A stretch of 64,000 nt of DNA from Bradyrhizobium sp. B097 (GTDB lineage Bacteria > Pseudomonadota > Alphaproteobacteria > Rhizobiales > Xanthobacteraceae). The DNA is taken from the NCBI RefSeq assembly GCF_038957035.1, contig NZ_CP152412.1, positions 2,786,501 to 2,850,500 of the forward strand, in the 5' to 3' direction. A program made the translations under genes and the position numbers. This document shows positions 14,648-23,871 of this stretch, one piece after another. The notes under the pieces were generated by a model. That model was not told the DNA's origin, searched no databases, and saw only the letters and a program-made list of their open reading frames with translations. The first letter of the stretch is position 1, and each line of letters opens with the position of its first letter.

Positions 14648-15937
14648 ATGAATGCAGCGGCCGCGTCGCCTGGCGCGGCCGCTGAGCAACGATTGATGGC
14701 CATGACCCCGAGCCAGATCGAGAAAATCTTCCGCGACGAGGCGGGACGGGCGCTCGCAACGCTGATCCGTCTCGTCGGCGATTTCGATCTGGCCGAGGAT
14801 TCCCTGCAGGAGGCCTTCGCGGTCGCGCTGCAGCGCTGGCCGATCGGTGAATTCCCCGCCAATCCGCGCGCCTGGTTGGTTAATGTCGGCCGCAACAAGG
14901 CGATCGACCGCGTCCGCCGCGCGGTTTCGTTTCGCGGCAAGCAGCAGGAATTGACGCATCATTTGTTGTTGGATGCGGAGCCATCGCCAGAGCCGGCCGA
15001 TGCGACGCTCGACGACGACATGCTGAGGCTGATCTTCACCTGCTGCCATCCGTCCTTTGCCGCCGAGGTGCAGGTTGCGCTGACCTTGCGCACGGTGTGC
15101 GGCCTGACCACGGCGCAGGTCGCGCGCGCGTTCCTGGCGAGCGAGGACGCGATGGCGCAGCGGCTGTTGCGCGCCAAGCAGAAGATCAAGCTCGCCGGCA
15201 TTCCCTATGAGGTGCCGGAGCGCGAGGCGCTGGAGCCGCGCCTTGAGGGCGTGCTTGCCGTGATCTACCTCGTCTTCACCGAAGGCTATGCCGCGACCGC
15301 CGGCGAGGATCTGATGCGGCCCGATCTCGCGCGCGAGGCGATCCGGCTGGCGCGGCTGCTCGATCGGTTGATTCCGGCCCGCGGCGAGATCAAGGGCCTG
15401 CTGGCATTGATGCTGCTGCACGACGCGCGCCGCGCCGGCCGCCAGACCGCAGGAGGCGACATCGTGCTGCTCGAGGAGCAGAACCGTTCGCTGTGGGATT
15501 TTCAGCAAATCGCCGAAGGTGTGAGGCTGGTCGAGGAGGCGCTGCAGATGCCGGGCCGGCCGCAATCCTACGCGGTGCAGGCCGCGATCGCCGCGCTGCA
15601 TGCGCGAGCGCCCAGCTATAAGGACACCGACTGGCCGCAGATCGCCGGTCTCTATGAGGTGCTGCTCCGCATCAGCCCGTCACCGGTGATCGAGCTCAAT
15701 CATGCCGCTGCGGTGTCGATGGTCGACGGCCCGGCGCGAGCGCTCGATCTGATCGACGCGCTGGACGCGCGCGGCAGCCTGAGGGGATACGACCAGCTGC
15801 CCGCGGTGCGCGCCGATCTGCTGCGCCGCCTCGGCCGCAAGGACGAGGCGCGGCAGGCCTATCTTGCCGCGACCGCGGCGACGCAGCTCGAGCCGCTGCG
15901 ACGGCTCTACGCACGCCGGATCGCCGAGATGGGCTGA
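14648..15937 (+). CDS. ECF42-type RNA polymerase sigma factor with C-terminal TPR-like extension
   Basis: 429 aa, about twice the size of a simple ECF sigma factor. Sigma region 2 is at about residues 20-95 ([53 protein letters not shown]). Region 4 is around residues 130-185 ([32 protein letters not shown]). The remaining 240 residues are helical and TPR-like ([43 protein letters not shown]). In ECF42 this extension replaces an anti-sigma factor and is needed for activity. The linked DGPF gene is the expected context. The ATG at 14648 is one of two close candidates. Confidence 0.9.
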   Translation: MNAAAASPGAAAEQRLMAMTPSQIEKIFRDEAGRALATLIRLVGDFDLAEDSLQEAFAVALQRWPIGEFPANPRAWLVNVGRNKAIDRVRRAVSFRGKQQELTHHLLLDAEPSPEPADATLDDDMLRLIFTCCHPSFAAEVQVALTLRTVCGLTTAQVARAFLASEDAMAQRLLRAKQKIKLAGIPYEVPEREALEPRLEGVLAVIYLVFTEGYAATAGEDLMRPDLAREAIRLARLLDRLIPARGEIKGLLALMLLHDARRAGRQTAGGDIVLLEEQNRSLWDFQQIAEGVRLVEEALQMPGRPQSYAVQAAIAALHARAPSYKDTDWPQIAGLYEVLLRISPSPVIELNHAAAVSMVDGPARALDLIDALDARGSLRGYDQLPAVRADLLRRLGRKDEARQAYLAATAATQLEPLRRLYARRIAEMG

Positions 15938-16018
15938 CATCGCCTCATCTCGTGCGTGGTCCGTGACGGTGCGCCGTTCACGTCAACGATCGTCAGCGCG
16001 CCGCGCGGCGTTGAACGC

Positions 16019-16243
16019 TCAGTACCCTGTCTTGGCCTTGGCGCCGGTCGATTGCCCGGTCGTCGTTCCACTCGACATGCCGGTCGTGGTGCCGGGCGCC
16101 ATCATCTTCTTCTGCGCATGATGGACCTTGTGGGTCTTGTGATGGGTCGACATGGACTTGTCCTGGGTCGACATCGCACCTGCGGCAACTGGAGCTGCGA
16201 TGAGGCCGATCGCGACAGCTCCGGTGATGAGTGCTTTGAACAT
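16019..16243 (-). CDS. Small secreted His/Lys/Thr-rich protein
   Basis: 74 aa from ATG 16243 with GGAG eight bases upstream; the longer frame to 16303 lacks support. A clear signal peptide is present (MFKALITGAVAIGLIAAPVAAGA). The mature part is low in complexity: MSTQDKSMSTHHKTHKVHHAQKK, then Gly/Thr/Ser repeats (GTTTGMSSGTTTGQSTGAK). The His and Met content would allow metal binding, but no motif proves it. Similar short periplasmic proteins are frequent in Bradyrhizobium. Function unknown. Confidence 0.65.
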   Translation of the reverse strand: MFKALITGAVAIGLIAAPVAAGAMSTQDKSMSTHHKTHKVHHAQKKMMAPGTTTGMSSGTTTGQSTGAKAKTGY

Positions 16244-16441
16244 GGACGAATCTCCACTCAGACCGCCCCAATTAAGAAGCCGGCATATGGCGAAAAGTTC
16301 CATTTTTTACGCATGCACTTGGCCGGAAAAGCAACGCGCAGCAGGTCGATCTTGCCGCCACCGCTGCGACGTCGCGCGAGCCGCAGTGTCGGCTCCATGC
16401 GCGGCGGCTCGCGGCGATGGGGTGATCTCGCCGCCGCAGCA

Positions 16442-17776
16442 TCAGCGCAAATCGGGCTCCACAACGCTCCAGCCATGCCCCGGGACGGTGATCTCGGTCC
16501 CGCGTCCTTTTTGTGATGCGACGCCGTAGCCAGCGATACAATGAGCCCTTGCATCGAGCACGCGCATGATGGGCTCGTCTGCCAAATTCAGCACGATCCA
16601 GAGCCGGCTCTCGGCGTCCGACAGCTCGAGCAAGAGGTTGGTGTTTTGGACCTCGAGAATGCGACTTCGCGCGCGATGAAGCCAGCGATGACGTCGCCTC
16701 AATCCGATCAGCGCCTGATGCAGGCGATAGGTTCGCCAGCCGTATGGTGCCAGGTCGGACGACGTCGCGGGAAACGGCGGACGAATGGCGTCATCGCCAC
16801 CCGCCCGGTGCTCCTTGACGCCGCGGAACGCCTGCTCGTCACCGGAGTAGATCGAGGGCGTGCCGCCTGAGGTCAGCAGGATGACGAGTGCATGGGCGAG
16901 ATGTCGCTCGTCGTGGAGCTGTGTAGCAATGCGCGTGACATCGTGGTTTCCGATGAACGTCTGCGGCACGAAGTGATCGAGCATCGCGTCGTGGCGCTTC
17001 AAGGCCCAGGACAGTTCAAAAAGATTGCGGTCGTTCAACGAACTCCAGATCGCCTTCCAAAGCTCGTATTGCGTGACCGCATCGATGCCCGTCTCGTGCA
17101 CGAATGCCGCATAGTCGCCGTGGATCACCTCGCCGAAGATGTAGGCGGCAGGATGCTTGGATCGCACGTCCGGCAGCACCTTTCGCCAAAACGTGCGCGG
17201 TACCGCGTAGGCCGCATCGAGGCGCCACCCGTCGATGCCGCGATAGAGCCAATGGTTCATTACCCTTGTCACGTGATCGATCACCACGGGCTCATCATGG
17301 TTCAGCGTAACCAGATGGCTATGGCCCTCAAAGGTGGCGTAGCCCGGCGGTTCATCCGTGCGGCCGTCTGCTGGCCACGCGAAGCGGAACCAGCGGGCGT
17401 CCGGCGATGCCGGTCCACCGCGAAGCGCGCGTTCGAAGGCCGGGAAGCTGCGGCCGACATGATTGAACACGCCGTCGAGGACGACCCGCAGGCCGCGTCG
17501 GTCGGCTGCGGCCATGAAGGCATCAAAATCCGCATCGTCTCCGAGACGTGGGTCGATGCGGAAGTGATCGACGGTGTCGTAGCCGTGAGTGGAGGACGCG
17601 AAGATCGGCCCCAGCAGGATGCCGGAGGCGCCAAGCTCGACCGCATAATCGAGCCAGGCCGTCAAGCGGTCCAGGCGATGCGCGACGCTGCCGTCCGCCC
17701 GCGCGTCGCACTCGGCGCCGACGAAGCCGAGCGGATAGACGTGCCACCACACGGTGGTTTCAATCCAGTCTTGCAT
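16442..17776 (-). CDS. Alpha-amylase-family (GH13) glycosidase
   Basis: 444 aa from ATG 17776 (MQDWIETTVWWHVYPLGFVG), 11 bases after the amidase stop. A GH13 (beta/alpha)8 barrel with the conserved regions in order: I VVLDGVFNHVG; II GWRLDAAYAV (catalytic Asp in RLDAAY); III IFGEVIHGDY (acid/base Glu); IV TFIGNHDVTRI (His-Asp pair). The C-terminal part is a short beta domain. No signal peptide is visible, so it acts inside the cell on alpha-glucans or small maltosides. The longer frame upstream of 17776 runs through the amidase gene and is rejected. Confidence 0.92.
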   Translation of the reverse strand: MQDWIETTVWWHVYPLGFVGAECDARADGSVAHRLDRLTAWLDYAVELGASGILLGPIFASSTHGYDTVDHFRIDPRLGDDADFDAFMAAADRRGLRVVLDGVFNHVGRSFPAFERALRGGPASPDARWFRFAWPADGRTDEPPGYATFEGHSHLVTLNHDEPVVIDHVTRVMNHWLYRGIDGWRLDAAYAVPRTFWRKVLPDVRSKHPAAYIFGEVIHGDYAAFVHETGIDAVTQYELWKAIWSSLNDRNLFELSWALKRHDAMLDHFVPQTFIGNHDVTRIATQLHDERHLAHALVILLTSGGTPSIYSGDEQAFRGVKEHRAGGDDAIRPPFPATSSDLAPYGWRTYRLHQALIGLRRRHRWLHRARSRILEVQNTNLLLELSDAESRLWIVLNLADEPIMRVLDARAHCIAGYGVASQKGRGTEITVPGHGWSVVEPDLR

Positions 17777-17787
17777 CGGCGGACTGC

Positions 17788-18651
17788 CTACGCCACCGCC
17801 GGCTTTGCAGCATCCGGCGGCAGGCTCTCGAGCAGCGCGTGCAGCGTCGCCATGGTGGAGCGGTCGGCGATCCCGTCGACGCGCTCGGGGCGGAAGTGAC
17901 GCTGGAAGGCGGTGACGACCTCCATGGTCGGGCCGTCGAACTTGCCGTTGGTCGGGATGTTGTAGCCGTAGCGCCGGAACGCGGCCTGCATGTTGGAGAC
18001 GCTGTCGCTGATCGCGCCGAGCTGCAGCGCGTCGCCGCGCACGATCGGCGCCGGCTGCACCCAATGCCCGACGCCGGAATTGGCCAGCGAGTGCCAGGGG
18101 AATTTCTCGCCGGGATCCTTCTTGCGCCCCGGCGCCACGTCGGAATGGCCGAGCACGCGATGCGAGACCACCTTGCGGCGAAGCATGATGCCGCGGCACA
18201 GCGCGATGACGGCCGCGATCTGCCGCAGCGGGAAGTCGGGATAGCCCCAATCGTGGCCGCGATTGATGATCTCGACGCCGATCGAGCAGGAATTGATGTC
18301 GTCCTCGCCGGCCCAGGTGGAGACGCCGGCGTGCCAGGCGCGCTTGCTCTCCGGCACGCATTGCACGATGCGGCCGTCCTCGAGCACGATGTAATGCGCC
18401 GAGACCTCGGTGCCGGCCGTGCAGAGCTGGGTGATCGCGCCCTCGACGTCGGGCATGCCGGTGTAGTGCAGCACGATCATGTCGGGCTGCCGGCCATTGG
18501 CGCGATCGCCGAAATTCACCGACGGGATCACGTCGGAGGCGATCGAGGAATCCGGCGTGAACGTCTTCACGTCGGCCACGCCCTTCGGAACAGGAAGGAC
18601 GCGCTGACGCTTCGAATCAGCGTTGCCGGACGAGGACGAACCAGAAGCCAT
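17788..18651 (-). CDS. N-acetylmuramoyl-L-alanine amidase (Amidase_2, AmiD-like) with peptidoglycan-binding domain
   Basis: 287 aa (ATG 18651; an in-frame GTG at 18660 is possible). Residues about 55-200 are an amidase_2 (PGRP-like) domain: first zinc ligand in MIVLHYTGMP, SAHYIVLEDGRIVQCVPE, AWHAGVSTW, SCSIGVEIINRGH, and zinc ligand/catalytic VLGHSDVAPGRKKDPGEKFPW. The C-terminus is a PG_binding_1-type domain (MQAAFRRYGYNIPTNGKFDG). The enzyme cuts between MurNAc and L-Ala, for recycling or remodelling. No convincing signal peptide is present. It is probably co-transcribed with the downstream GH13 gene. Confidence 0.92.
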   Translation of the reverse strand: MASGSSSSGNADSKRQRVLPVPKGVADVKTFTPDSSIASDVIPSVNFGDRANGRQPDMIVLHYTGMPDVEGAITQLCTAGTEVSAHYIVLEDGRIVQCVPESKRAWHAGVSTWAGEDDINSCSIGVEIINRGHDWGYPDFPLRQIAAVIALCRGIMLRRKVVSHRVLGHSDVAPGRKKDPGEKFPWHSLANSGVGHWVQPAPIVRGDALQLGAISDSVSNMQAAFRRYGYNIPTNGKFDGPTMEVVTAFQRHFRPERVDGIADRSTMATLHALLESLPPDAAKPAVA

Positions 18652-18713
18652 ACGAATCACTCAAAACCCGAACCAGGAGAAGGCATTTTGACATATGGAT
18701 AAACAAATAGGCG

Positions 18714-18730
18714 TTTACTATTCCTTTACC
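18714..18730. promoter_or_regulatory. CtrA-like double half-site upstream of the dcw cluster
   Basis: TTTAC (18714) and TTTACC (18725) are repeated with an 11-base period, the spacing of CtrA sites (TTAA-N7-TTAA). Each half-site differs from TTAA at the third base. A site with the same spacing and deviation lies upstream of ftsQ. It is located about 415 bases before rsmH. Confidence 0.35.
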
Positions 18731-19144
18731 GTGAGGGCCGCGCAATCGGCCCTGCCGGTTCCAGGGTCTGCTCCATGAGCCGCGCAATAATGATGCCCGG
18801 AGCGGGGGCCGAGGCTATCACTCGAATGCGGATCAAAGTCGCGCGATTCCGCAAACCGATCATCAACGTTTTCTTAACGTTAAGTGCCGTTACTGAGAGG
18901 TGAAGTGCCGAACCGGTTTCGGGGGACGGCCAAAGGACGGCCACGGCCCGCTGTTGCGCGAAATCCCATGGAAACCCTCCCAATTCCGGTCGGATATCAG
19001 GATTTGCGGCCGAGGACGGGAGTTGGCGCTGGTATCACGCAGCTGCCATTTTACCGGAACAACCAGCGCGAGGATTCGAGACGCAATGAGTCGGCGCGCA
19101 GCCAGCTTGCATGCCAGTTTCGCGGCCCTGCCCGGGGGCGGCGC
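18731..19144 (+). other. Intergenic region and probable 5' leader of the dcw cluster
   Basis: Together with the preceding 80 bases this is a 493-base gap between the divergent amidase gene and rsmH. mraZ, usually found here, is absent. Near the middle is a perfect 12-base palindrome, CTTAACGTTAAG (18873-18884). No translated ORF with a ribosome binding site is convincing. The main dcw promoter is expected here, but I could not fix a reliable -35/-10 pair. Confidence 0.5.
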
Positions 19145-20140
19145 ATGAGCGAGCGTGCTCCTCGTCACATTTCCGTGCTGGGCCGCGAGGCGGTCGCCTA
19201 TCTCGATCCGCGCGCCGGCGGCATCTATGTCGACGCGACCTTCGGCGCCGGCGGCTACAGCCGCATGCTTCTCGATGTCGCCGATACGCGCGTCATCGGC
19301 ATCGATCGCGATCGCACCGCGATAACAGGCGGCTTCGATCTGGTCGACGGTGCGGGCGGCCGGCTGACGCTGGTCGAGGACCGCTTCTCTGATCTCGCCG
19401 AGGTCTGCGCATCGCAGGGGGTGGATCAGGTCGACGGCGTCGTGATGGATGTCGGCGTCTCCTCGATGCAGCTCGACCAGGCCGAGCGCGGCTTCTCGTT
19501 CCGCTTGGGCGGTCCGCTCGACATGCGGATGGCACAGAGCGGCCCGACCGCGGCCGATGTGGTCGCAACCGCCTCCGAGAAGCAGCTCGCCGACATCATC
19601 TATATCTTCGGCGAGGAACGGCATTCGCGCGGCGTCGCGCGCGCCATCGTCGCCGCGCGCAAGGACGCGCCGATCACGACGACCGAGGCGCTCGCCGACA
19701 TCGTCGGGAAAGTCGTGCGCGCCAAGCCGAACGAGATTCATCCGGCGACGCGGACCTTTCAGGCGCTGCGCATCTTCGTCAATGAAGAGCTCGATGAGCT
19801 GCATCGGGCGCTCGCTGCGGCCGAGCAGGTGCTGAAGCCGGGCGGCCGGCTTGCCGTGGTCTCGTTCCATTCGCTGGAAGACCGCATCGTCAAGAATTTC
19901 CTGAGTGAGCGCGGCAAGGTTTCCGGCGGCTCGCGGCATCGGCCTGAAGTGGCGCAATCCGCGCCGAGCTTTCAGATCCTGACCAAGCGTCCGGTGACAC
20001 CTGGCGAGGCGGAGATATCGGCCAATCCGCGCGCGCGATCGGCCAAGTTGCGCGCAGCCGAGCGCACTGCGGCGCCGGCGCATGCGGACGACGACCTGCC
20101 GTCCTGGCCACGGCTGTCCGACCTGAAGCGGGGAGGTTGA
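19145..20140 (+). CDS. rsmH: 16S rRNA (cytosine(1402)-N(4))-methyltransferase
   Basis: 331 aa from ATG 19145 ([20 protein letters not shown]). It has the conserved MraW N-terminus [10 protein letters not shown], the SAM-binding motif [16 protein letters not shown], the acidic strand [10 protein letters not shown], the family signature [15 protein letters not shown], and [16 protein letters not shown] near the end. It methylates N4 of C1402 in the 16S rRNA decoding centre. It is the first gene of the dcw cluster here, in the absence of mraZ. ftsL begins two bases after its stop. The in-frame extension upstream to 18884 is not supported. Confidence 0.97.
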   Translation: MSERAPRHISVLGREAVAYLDPRAGGIYVDATFGAGGYSRMLLDVADTRVIGIDRDRTAITGGFDLVDGAGGRLTLVEDRFSDLAEVCASQGVDQVDGVVMDVGVSSMQLDQAERGFSFRLGGPLDMRMAQSGPTAADVVATASEKQLADIIYIFGEERHSRGVARAIVAARKDAPITTTEALADIVGKVVRAKPNEIHPATRTFQALRIFVNEELDELHRALAAAEQVLKPGGRLAVVSFHSLEDRIVKNFLSERGKVSGGSRHRPEVAQSAPSFQILTKRPVTPGEAEISANPRARSAKLRAAERTAAPAHADDDLPSWPRLSDLKRGG

Positions 20141-20142
20141 CG

Positions 20143-20595
20143 ATGCGCCTCCTCCATCTCCTCGTCATCGGCATGCTGATCTTCGCGGCATCCTACGTCT
20201 ACCGCATCAAGATGGAATCGACCGCGCGCGTCGAACGCGTGCTGCAGCTCAATGCCGAGATCCGCGAGCAGCGCAACGCGATCGCCACCTTGCGCGCCGA
20301 ATGGGCCAAGCTCGATGCGCCGCTGCGGCTGCAAGGACTCGCTGAACGGCATCTGCCGCTGAAGCCAATCAACGCCAACCAGTACGATTCCCTGAAGAAC
20401 CTGCCGGAGCGGCCGCCGAGCTTCACGCGGCCGGGTTCGCGCGATCCGATCGGCGCGATGATCGACACCATCGAGGCCGCCGCCGCGCCCGATAGCACGA
20501 CCGGATCGATTGACAAGCCGGCGACCGACCAGCCGGCCGCCGACCAGCCTGCGCCCGCAGAAGATTCCGAGCAGGGCGGGGGAGACCAGCAATGA
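20143..20595 (+). CDS. ftsL: Cell division protein FtsL
   Basis: 150 aa from ATG 20143, with GGGAGG nine bases upstream inside the end of rsmH. Layout is typical: a very short cytoplasmic N-terminus, one membrane segment (LLHLLVIGMLIFAASYVYRIK), then a periplasmic coiled coil (ARVERVLQLNAEIREQRNAIATL) and the FtsL-type LRLQGLAERHLPLKP. The C-terminal 45 residues are a Pro/Ala/Asp-rich tail longer than in enteric FtsL, including TDQPAADQPAP. FtsL joins FtsB and FtsQ in the divisome. Its stop overlaps the ftsI ATG (ATGA). Sequence identity in this family is low, so position and topology carry the call. Confidence 0.93.
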   Translation: MRLLHLLVIGMLIFAASYVYRIKMESTARVERVLQLNAEIREQRNAIATLRAEWAKLDAPLRLQGLAERHLPLKPINANQYDSLKNLPERPPSFTRPGSRDPIGAMIDTIEAAAAPDSTTGSIDKPATDQPAADQPAPAEDSEQGGGDQQ

Positions 20596-22364
20596 CGGGA
20601 CCTGCCATGACCGATCCGGCGCCCGCCAGCAAGCCGGCCGAAAAATCCGCTGAACCCTGGCGCACGCGGCTGATCCGCACGCTGCTGTACGGAAGCAATG
20701 TCGACCGCGCCGCGAAGGCGCGCGCGCGCGTCGGTCTTGCGATCCTCGCCTTTGCCGCAGTTTATTGCGTGCTGGCCGGACGGCTGGTGCTGTTCGCCGT
20801 CGGTGCCGACAGCCATGGCGCGCGGCGCACCGCCTCGCAGGACGCGATCGCCACCGCCAGGCCCGACATCACCGACCGCAACGGCGAAATCCTCGCCACC
20901 GACGTCAAGGCGCCGAGCCTGTTCGCCGAGCCGCGCCGCCTGATCGACAAGGACGAGGCGATCGAGCTCTTGACCGCGGCCTTGCCCGATCTCGACACCA
21001 GCGAAGTGCGCGACCGCCTGTCGTCGCGCAAGGGTTTTGTCTGGCTGAAGCGCGAGATCACGCCGAAGCAGCAGCTCGACATCCACCGCCTTGGCCTTCC
21101 CGGTGTCGGCTTCCTGCGCGAGAACAAGCGCGTCTATCCGACCGGCAACGAGGTCGCCCACCTGATCGGCCTCGTCAACATCGACAACCAGGGCATCGCC
21201 GGCATGGAGAAGTGGCTGGACAATAACGGTCTGGCCGATCTGCATCGCGCGGGCTTCGCCACCGACCGGCTGCAGAAGCCGGTCGAATTGTCGATCGACC
21301 TGCGCGTCGAGCATGCGCTGCGCGACGAACTGATCAAGGCGAAGGAGAAGTTCAGGGCCAAGGCCGCTTCCGGCCTCGTCTCCAACGTGCGCACGGGCGA
21401 GATCGTGGCGATGGTGTCGCTGCCGGATTTCGATCCGAACAATCCGAAGGAAGCGCACGATCCTGATCGCATCAACCGCCTGACCACCGGCGTCTACGAG
21501 ATGGGCTCGACCTTCAAGGCGTTCACGCTGGCGATGGCGCTGGATAGCGGCAAGATCAATCTGAACTCGATGTGGGATGCGCGCGGGAACCTGCACTACG
21601 GCAAGTTCACGATCCATGACAGCCACACGCTCGGACGTTTCATCAACACCAAGGAAGTGTTCACCTACTCGTCCAATATCGGCGCTGCGCGGATCGCGCT
21701 CGGCCAGGGCGTCGAGGCGCACAAGGCGTTCCTGGCCAAGATGGGCCAGTTGACCCGGCTGCGCACCGAGTTGCCGGAGAGCGCGGCCCCGTTGGTGCCG
21801 CGCCGCTGGGGCGAACTGAACACGGTGACCATCGCGTTCGGCCAGGGCCTGTCGGTGGCGCCCCTGCAGGCGGTGATGGGCATCAACGCGCTGGTCAACG
21901 GCGGCTATTTGATTCCGCCGACCTTTATGAAGCGCACCGAGCAAGAAGCGATGGCGCTGGCGAAGCGGGTCATCAAGCCCGAGACCTCGGACAAGATGCG
22001 CTATCTGATGCGGCTCAACGCCGAGATCGGGACCGCCAAGACCGCCGACGTCAAGGGCTACTATGTCGGCGGCAAGACCGGCACGTCGGAGAAGGTGATC
22101 AACGGCCGCTATGCCAAGAAGCGGGTGCTCAACTCCTTCACCGCGATCATGCCGGCCGACGATCCGAAGTACCAGATTCTGATTATGCTGGACGAACCGC
22201 AGACGACGCCGGAAACACACGGGTTCATCACTTCGGGCTGGAATGCGGTGCCGACCGGCGGCAATGTGATCGCCCGAATTGCGCCGCTTTTGGGCGTTGA
22301 ACCGCGCTTCGATCTGCCGCCGTCCGACCGCCTTATTCTTGCGGCATCCAGAACAACCCAGTAA
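20592..22364 (+). CDS. ftsI: Penicillin-binding protein 3, septal peptidoglycan transpeptidase FtsI
   Basis: 590 aa; the start overlaps the ftsL stop by four bases. One membrane anchor lies at about residues 47-68, then the pedestal domain (ARPDITDRNGEILATDVKAPS) and the transpeptidase domain. The catalytic motifs are complete: SxxK as STFK at Ser306, SSN at 360-362, and KTG at 495-497 (GGKTGTSEK). It cross-links septal peptidoglycan with FtsW and is the target of certain beta-lactams. Length is normal. Confidence 0.97.
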   Translation: MTGPAMTDPAPASKPAEKSAEPWRTRLIRTLLYGSNVDRAAKARARVGLAILAFAAVYCVLAGRLVLFAVGADSHGARRTASQDAIATARPDITDRNGEILATDVKAPSLFAEPRRLIDKDEAIELLTAALPDLDTSEVRDRLSSRKGFVWLKREITPKQQLDIHRLGLPGVGFLRENKRVYPTGNEVAHLIGLVNIDNQGIAGMEKWLDNNGLADLHRAGFATDRLQKPVELSIDLRVEHALRDELIKAKEKFRAKAASGLVSNVRTGEIVAMVSLPDFDPNNPKEAHDPDRINRLTTGVYEMGSTFKAFTLAMALDSGKINLNSMWDARGNLHYGKFTIHDSHTLGRFINTKEVFTYSSNIGAARIALGQGVEAHKAFLAKMGQLTRLRTELPESAAPLVPRRWGELNTVTIAFGQGLSVAPLQAVMGINALVNGGYLIPPTFMKRTEQEAMALAKRVIKPETSDKMRYLMRLNAEIGTAKTADVKGYYVGGKTGTSEKVINGRYAKKRVLNSFTAIMPADDPKYQILIMLDEPQTTPETHGFITSGWNAVPTGGNVIARIAPLLGVEPRFDLPPSDRLILAASRTTQ

Positions 22365-22413
22365 GGCGTATCATTACGCGGCGCCAGAACGGCGCCGGCC
22401 AGACTGGAAGATC

Positions 22414-23871
22414 ATGAGACTTCGCGACCTCTTCAGCGCCGATGCCACGATCGATCCAAGTGCCGACACGATCGTCGTCGGCGGGCTTGCGGTCGACAGT
22501 CGTGCGGTGAAGCCGGGCGACCTGTTCTTCGCGCTGGCCGGCAGCAGGACCGATGGCGCGCGCTTCGTCGATGCGGCGATCGCCGCCGGCGCAGTCGCAG
22601 TCGCCAGCGACCATCTGCCGCAAGGTCACGGCCGCGTCCCGTTCGTCATCACGCCCAATCCGCGCCGCGCGCTGGCGCTCGCCGCCGCGAATTTCTATCC
22701 GCGCCAGCCCGCGACGATCGCGGCGGTGACCGGCACCAGCGGCAAGACCTCGGTCGCGGCGTTCACGCGCCAGATCTGGCAGCGGCTTGGTCACTCCTCC
22801 GCGAGCATCGGCACCATCGGTCTCGTCTCGGACAAGCGCACCGTCTACGGCTCGCTGACCACGCCCGATCCGATCGCGCTGCATCGGCAGCTCGACGAGA
22901 TCGCGCGCGACGGCGTCACCCATCTCGCCTTCGAGGCCTCCTCGCACGGCCTCGACCAGTATCGGCTCGACGGCGTGCGCATCGCCGCCGGCGGCTTCAC
23001 CAATCTGTCGCGCGACCACATGGATTATCATCCCGACGTTGCGCATTACCTGAACGCAAAGCTCCGCCTGTTCGGCGATCTCATCGCCGACGGCGGCACT
23101 GCGGTGATCTCCGCCGATCACGACTGCTCGCGAGAGGTGATCGATGCGGCACGGGCGCGCGGTTTGCGCATCATCACGGTCGGCCGCAACGCCGACGCGA
23201 CCGAGGGCATCAGGCTCACCGATGCTGCGATCGAAGGTTTTGCCCAGCAGCTCGTGATCGAGCACCGCGGCCGCAAGCACGCGATCCGGCTGCCGCTGGT
23301 CGGCGAATTCCAGATCGAGAATGCGCTGGTCGCGGCGGGCCTTGCGATCGGCACCGGCAGCGCCGCCGATGACGTGTTCGGCACGCTCGAACATCTCGAA
23401 GGCGCCAAGGGCCGGCTCGAATTCGTCGGCGAGCATAATGGCGCGCCGATCTTCGTCGACTACGCCCACAAGCCCGATGCGCTCGCCAAGGCGCTGCAGG
23501 CGCTGCGGCCCTATGCCAAGCGCAAGCTGGTCGTGATCTTCGGCGCCGGCGGCGACCGCGACGCCGGCAAGCGTCCGATCATGGGCGCGATCGCCGCCGA
23601 GAATGCCGATCAGATCATCGTCACCGACGACAATCCACGCAGCGAGAAGCCCGAGGCGATCCGCGCCGCGATCATGGCGACGGCGAAGGGCGCGCGCGAG
23701 ATCGGCGACCGCGCCGCCGCGATCCGCGCCGGGATCGCCGGCCTCGAGCCGGGCGACGCACTGGTCGTGGCCGGCAAGGGCCATGAGGTCGGGCAGATCG
23801 TCGGCAGCACGACGCTGCCGTTCAGCGATCATGAGGCGGTTGCGAATGCATTGGCCGAGGAGGGCGCATGA
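22414..23871 (+). CDS. murE: UDP-MurNAc-L-Ala-D-Glu:meso-diaminopimelate ligase
   Basis: 485 aa from ATG 22414; the frame extends upstream to 22279 but that part overlaps ftsI. Mur-ligase layout: N-terminal UDP-binding domain (VGGLAVDSRAVKPGDLFFAL), central ATPase with P-loop GTSGKTS, and a C-terminal domain with DDNPRSEKP. The DNPR motif is the signature for meso-diaminopimelate rather than lysine. It adds the third residue of the stem peptide in the cytoplasm. Its stop overlaps the murF start (ATGA). Confidence 0.97.
   Translation: MRLRDLFSADATIDPSADTIVVGGLAVDSRAVKPGDLFFALAGSRTDGARFVDAAIAAGAVAVASDHLPQGHGRVPFVITPNPRRALALAAANFYPRQPATIAAVTGTSGKTSVAAFTRQIWQRLGHSSASIGTIGLVSDKRTVYGSLTTPDPIALHRQLDEIARDGVTHLAFEASSHGLDQYRLDGVRIAAGGFTNLSRDHMDYHPDVAHYLNAKLRLFGDLIADGGTAVISADHDCSREVIDAARARGLRIITVGRNADATEGIRLTDAAIEGFAQQLVIEHRGRKHAIRLPLVGEFQIENALVAAGLAIGTGSAADDVFGTLEHLEGAKGRLEFVGEHNGAPIFVDYAHKPDALAKALQALRPYAKRKLVVIFGAGGDRDAGKRPIMGAIAAENADQIIVTDDNPRSEKPEAIRAAIMATAKGAREIGDRAAAIRAGIAGLEPGDALVVAGKGHEVGQIVGSTTLPFSDHEAVANALAEEGA

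Noticed and set aside
17777..18361. Upstream extension of the GH13 frame to a 639-codon ORF
   Set aside because: The added 195 residues overlap the amidase gene in another frame and are Arg-rich nonsense; the true start is 17776.
18884..19144. N-terminal extension of RsmH by 87 residues
   Set aside because: The added residues have no family resemblance; conserved RsmH begins at [13 protein letters not shown] (19145).
20199..22220. 673-codon minus-strand ORF opposite ftsL and ftsI
   Set aside because: Shadow of ftsI; no recognisable domain, and it starts inside a coding gene.
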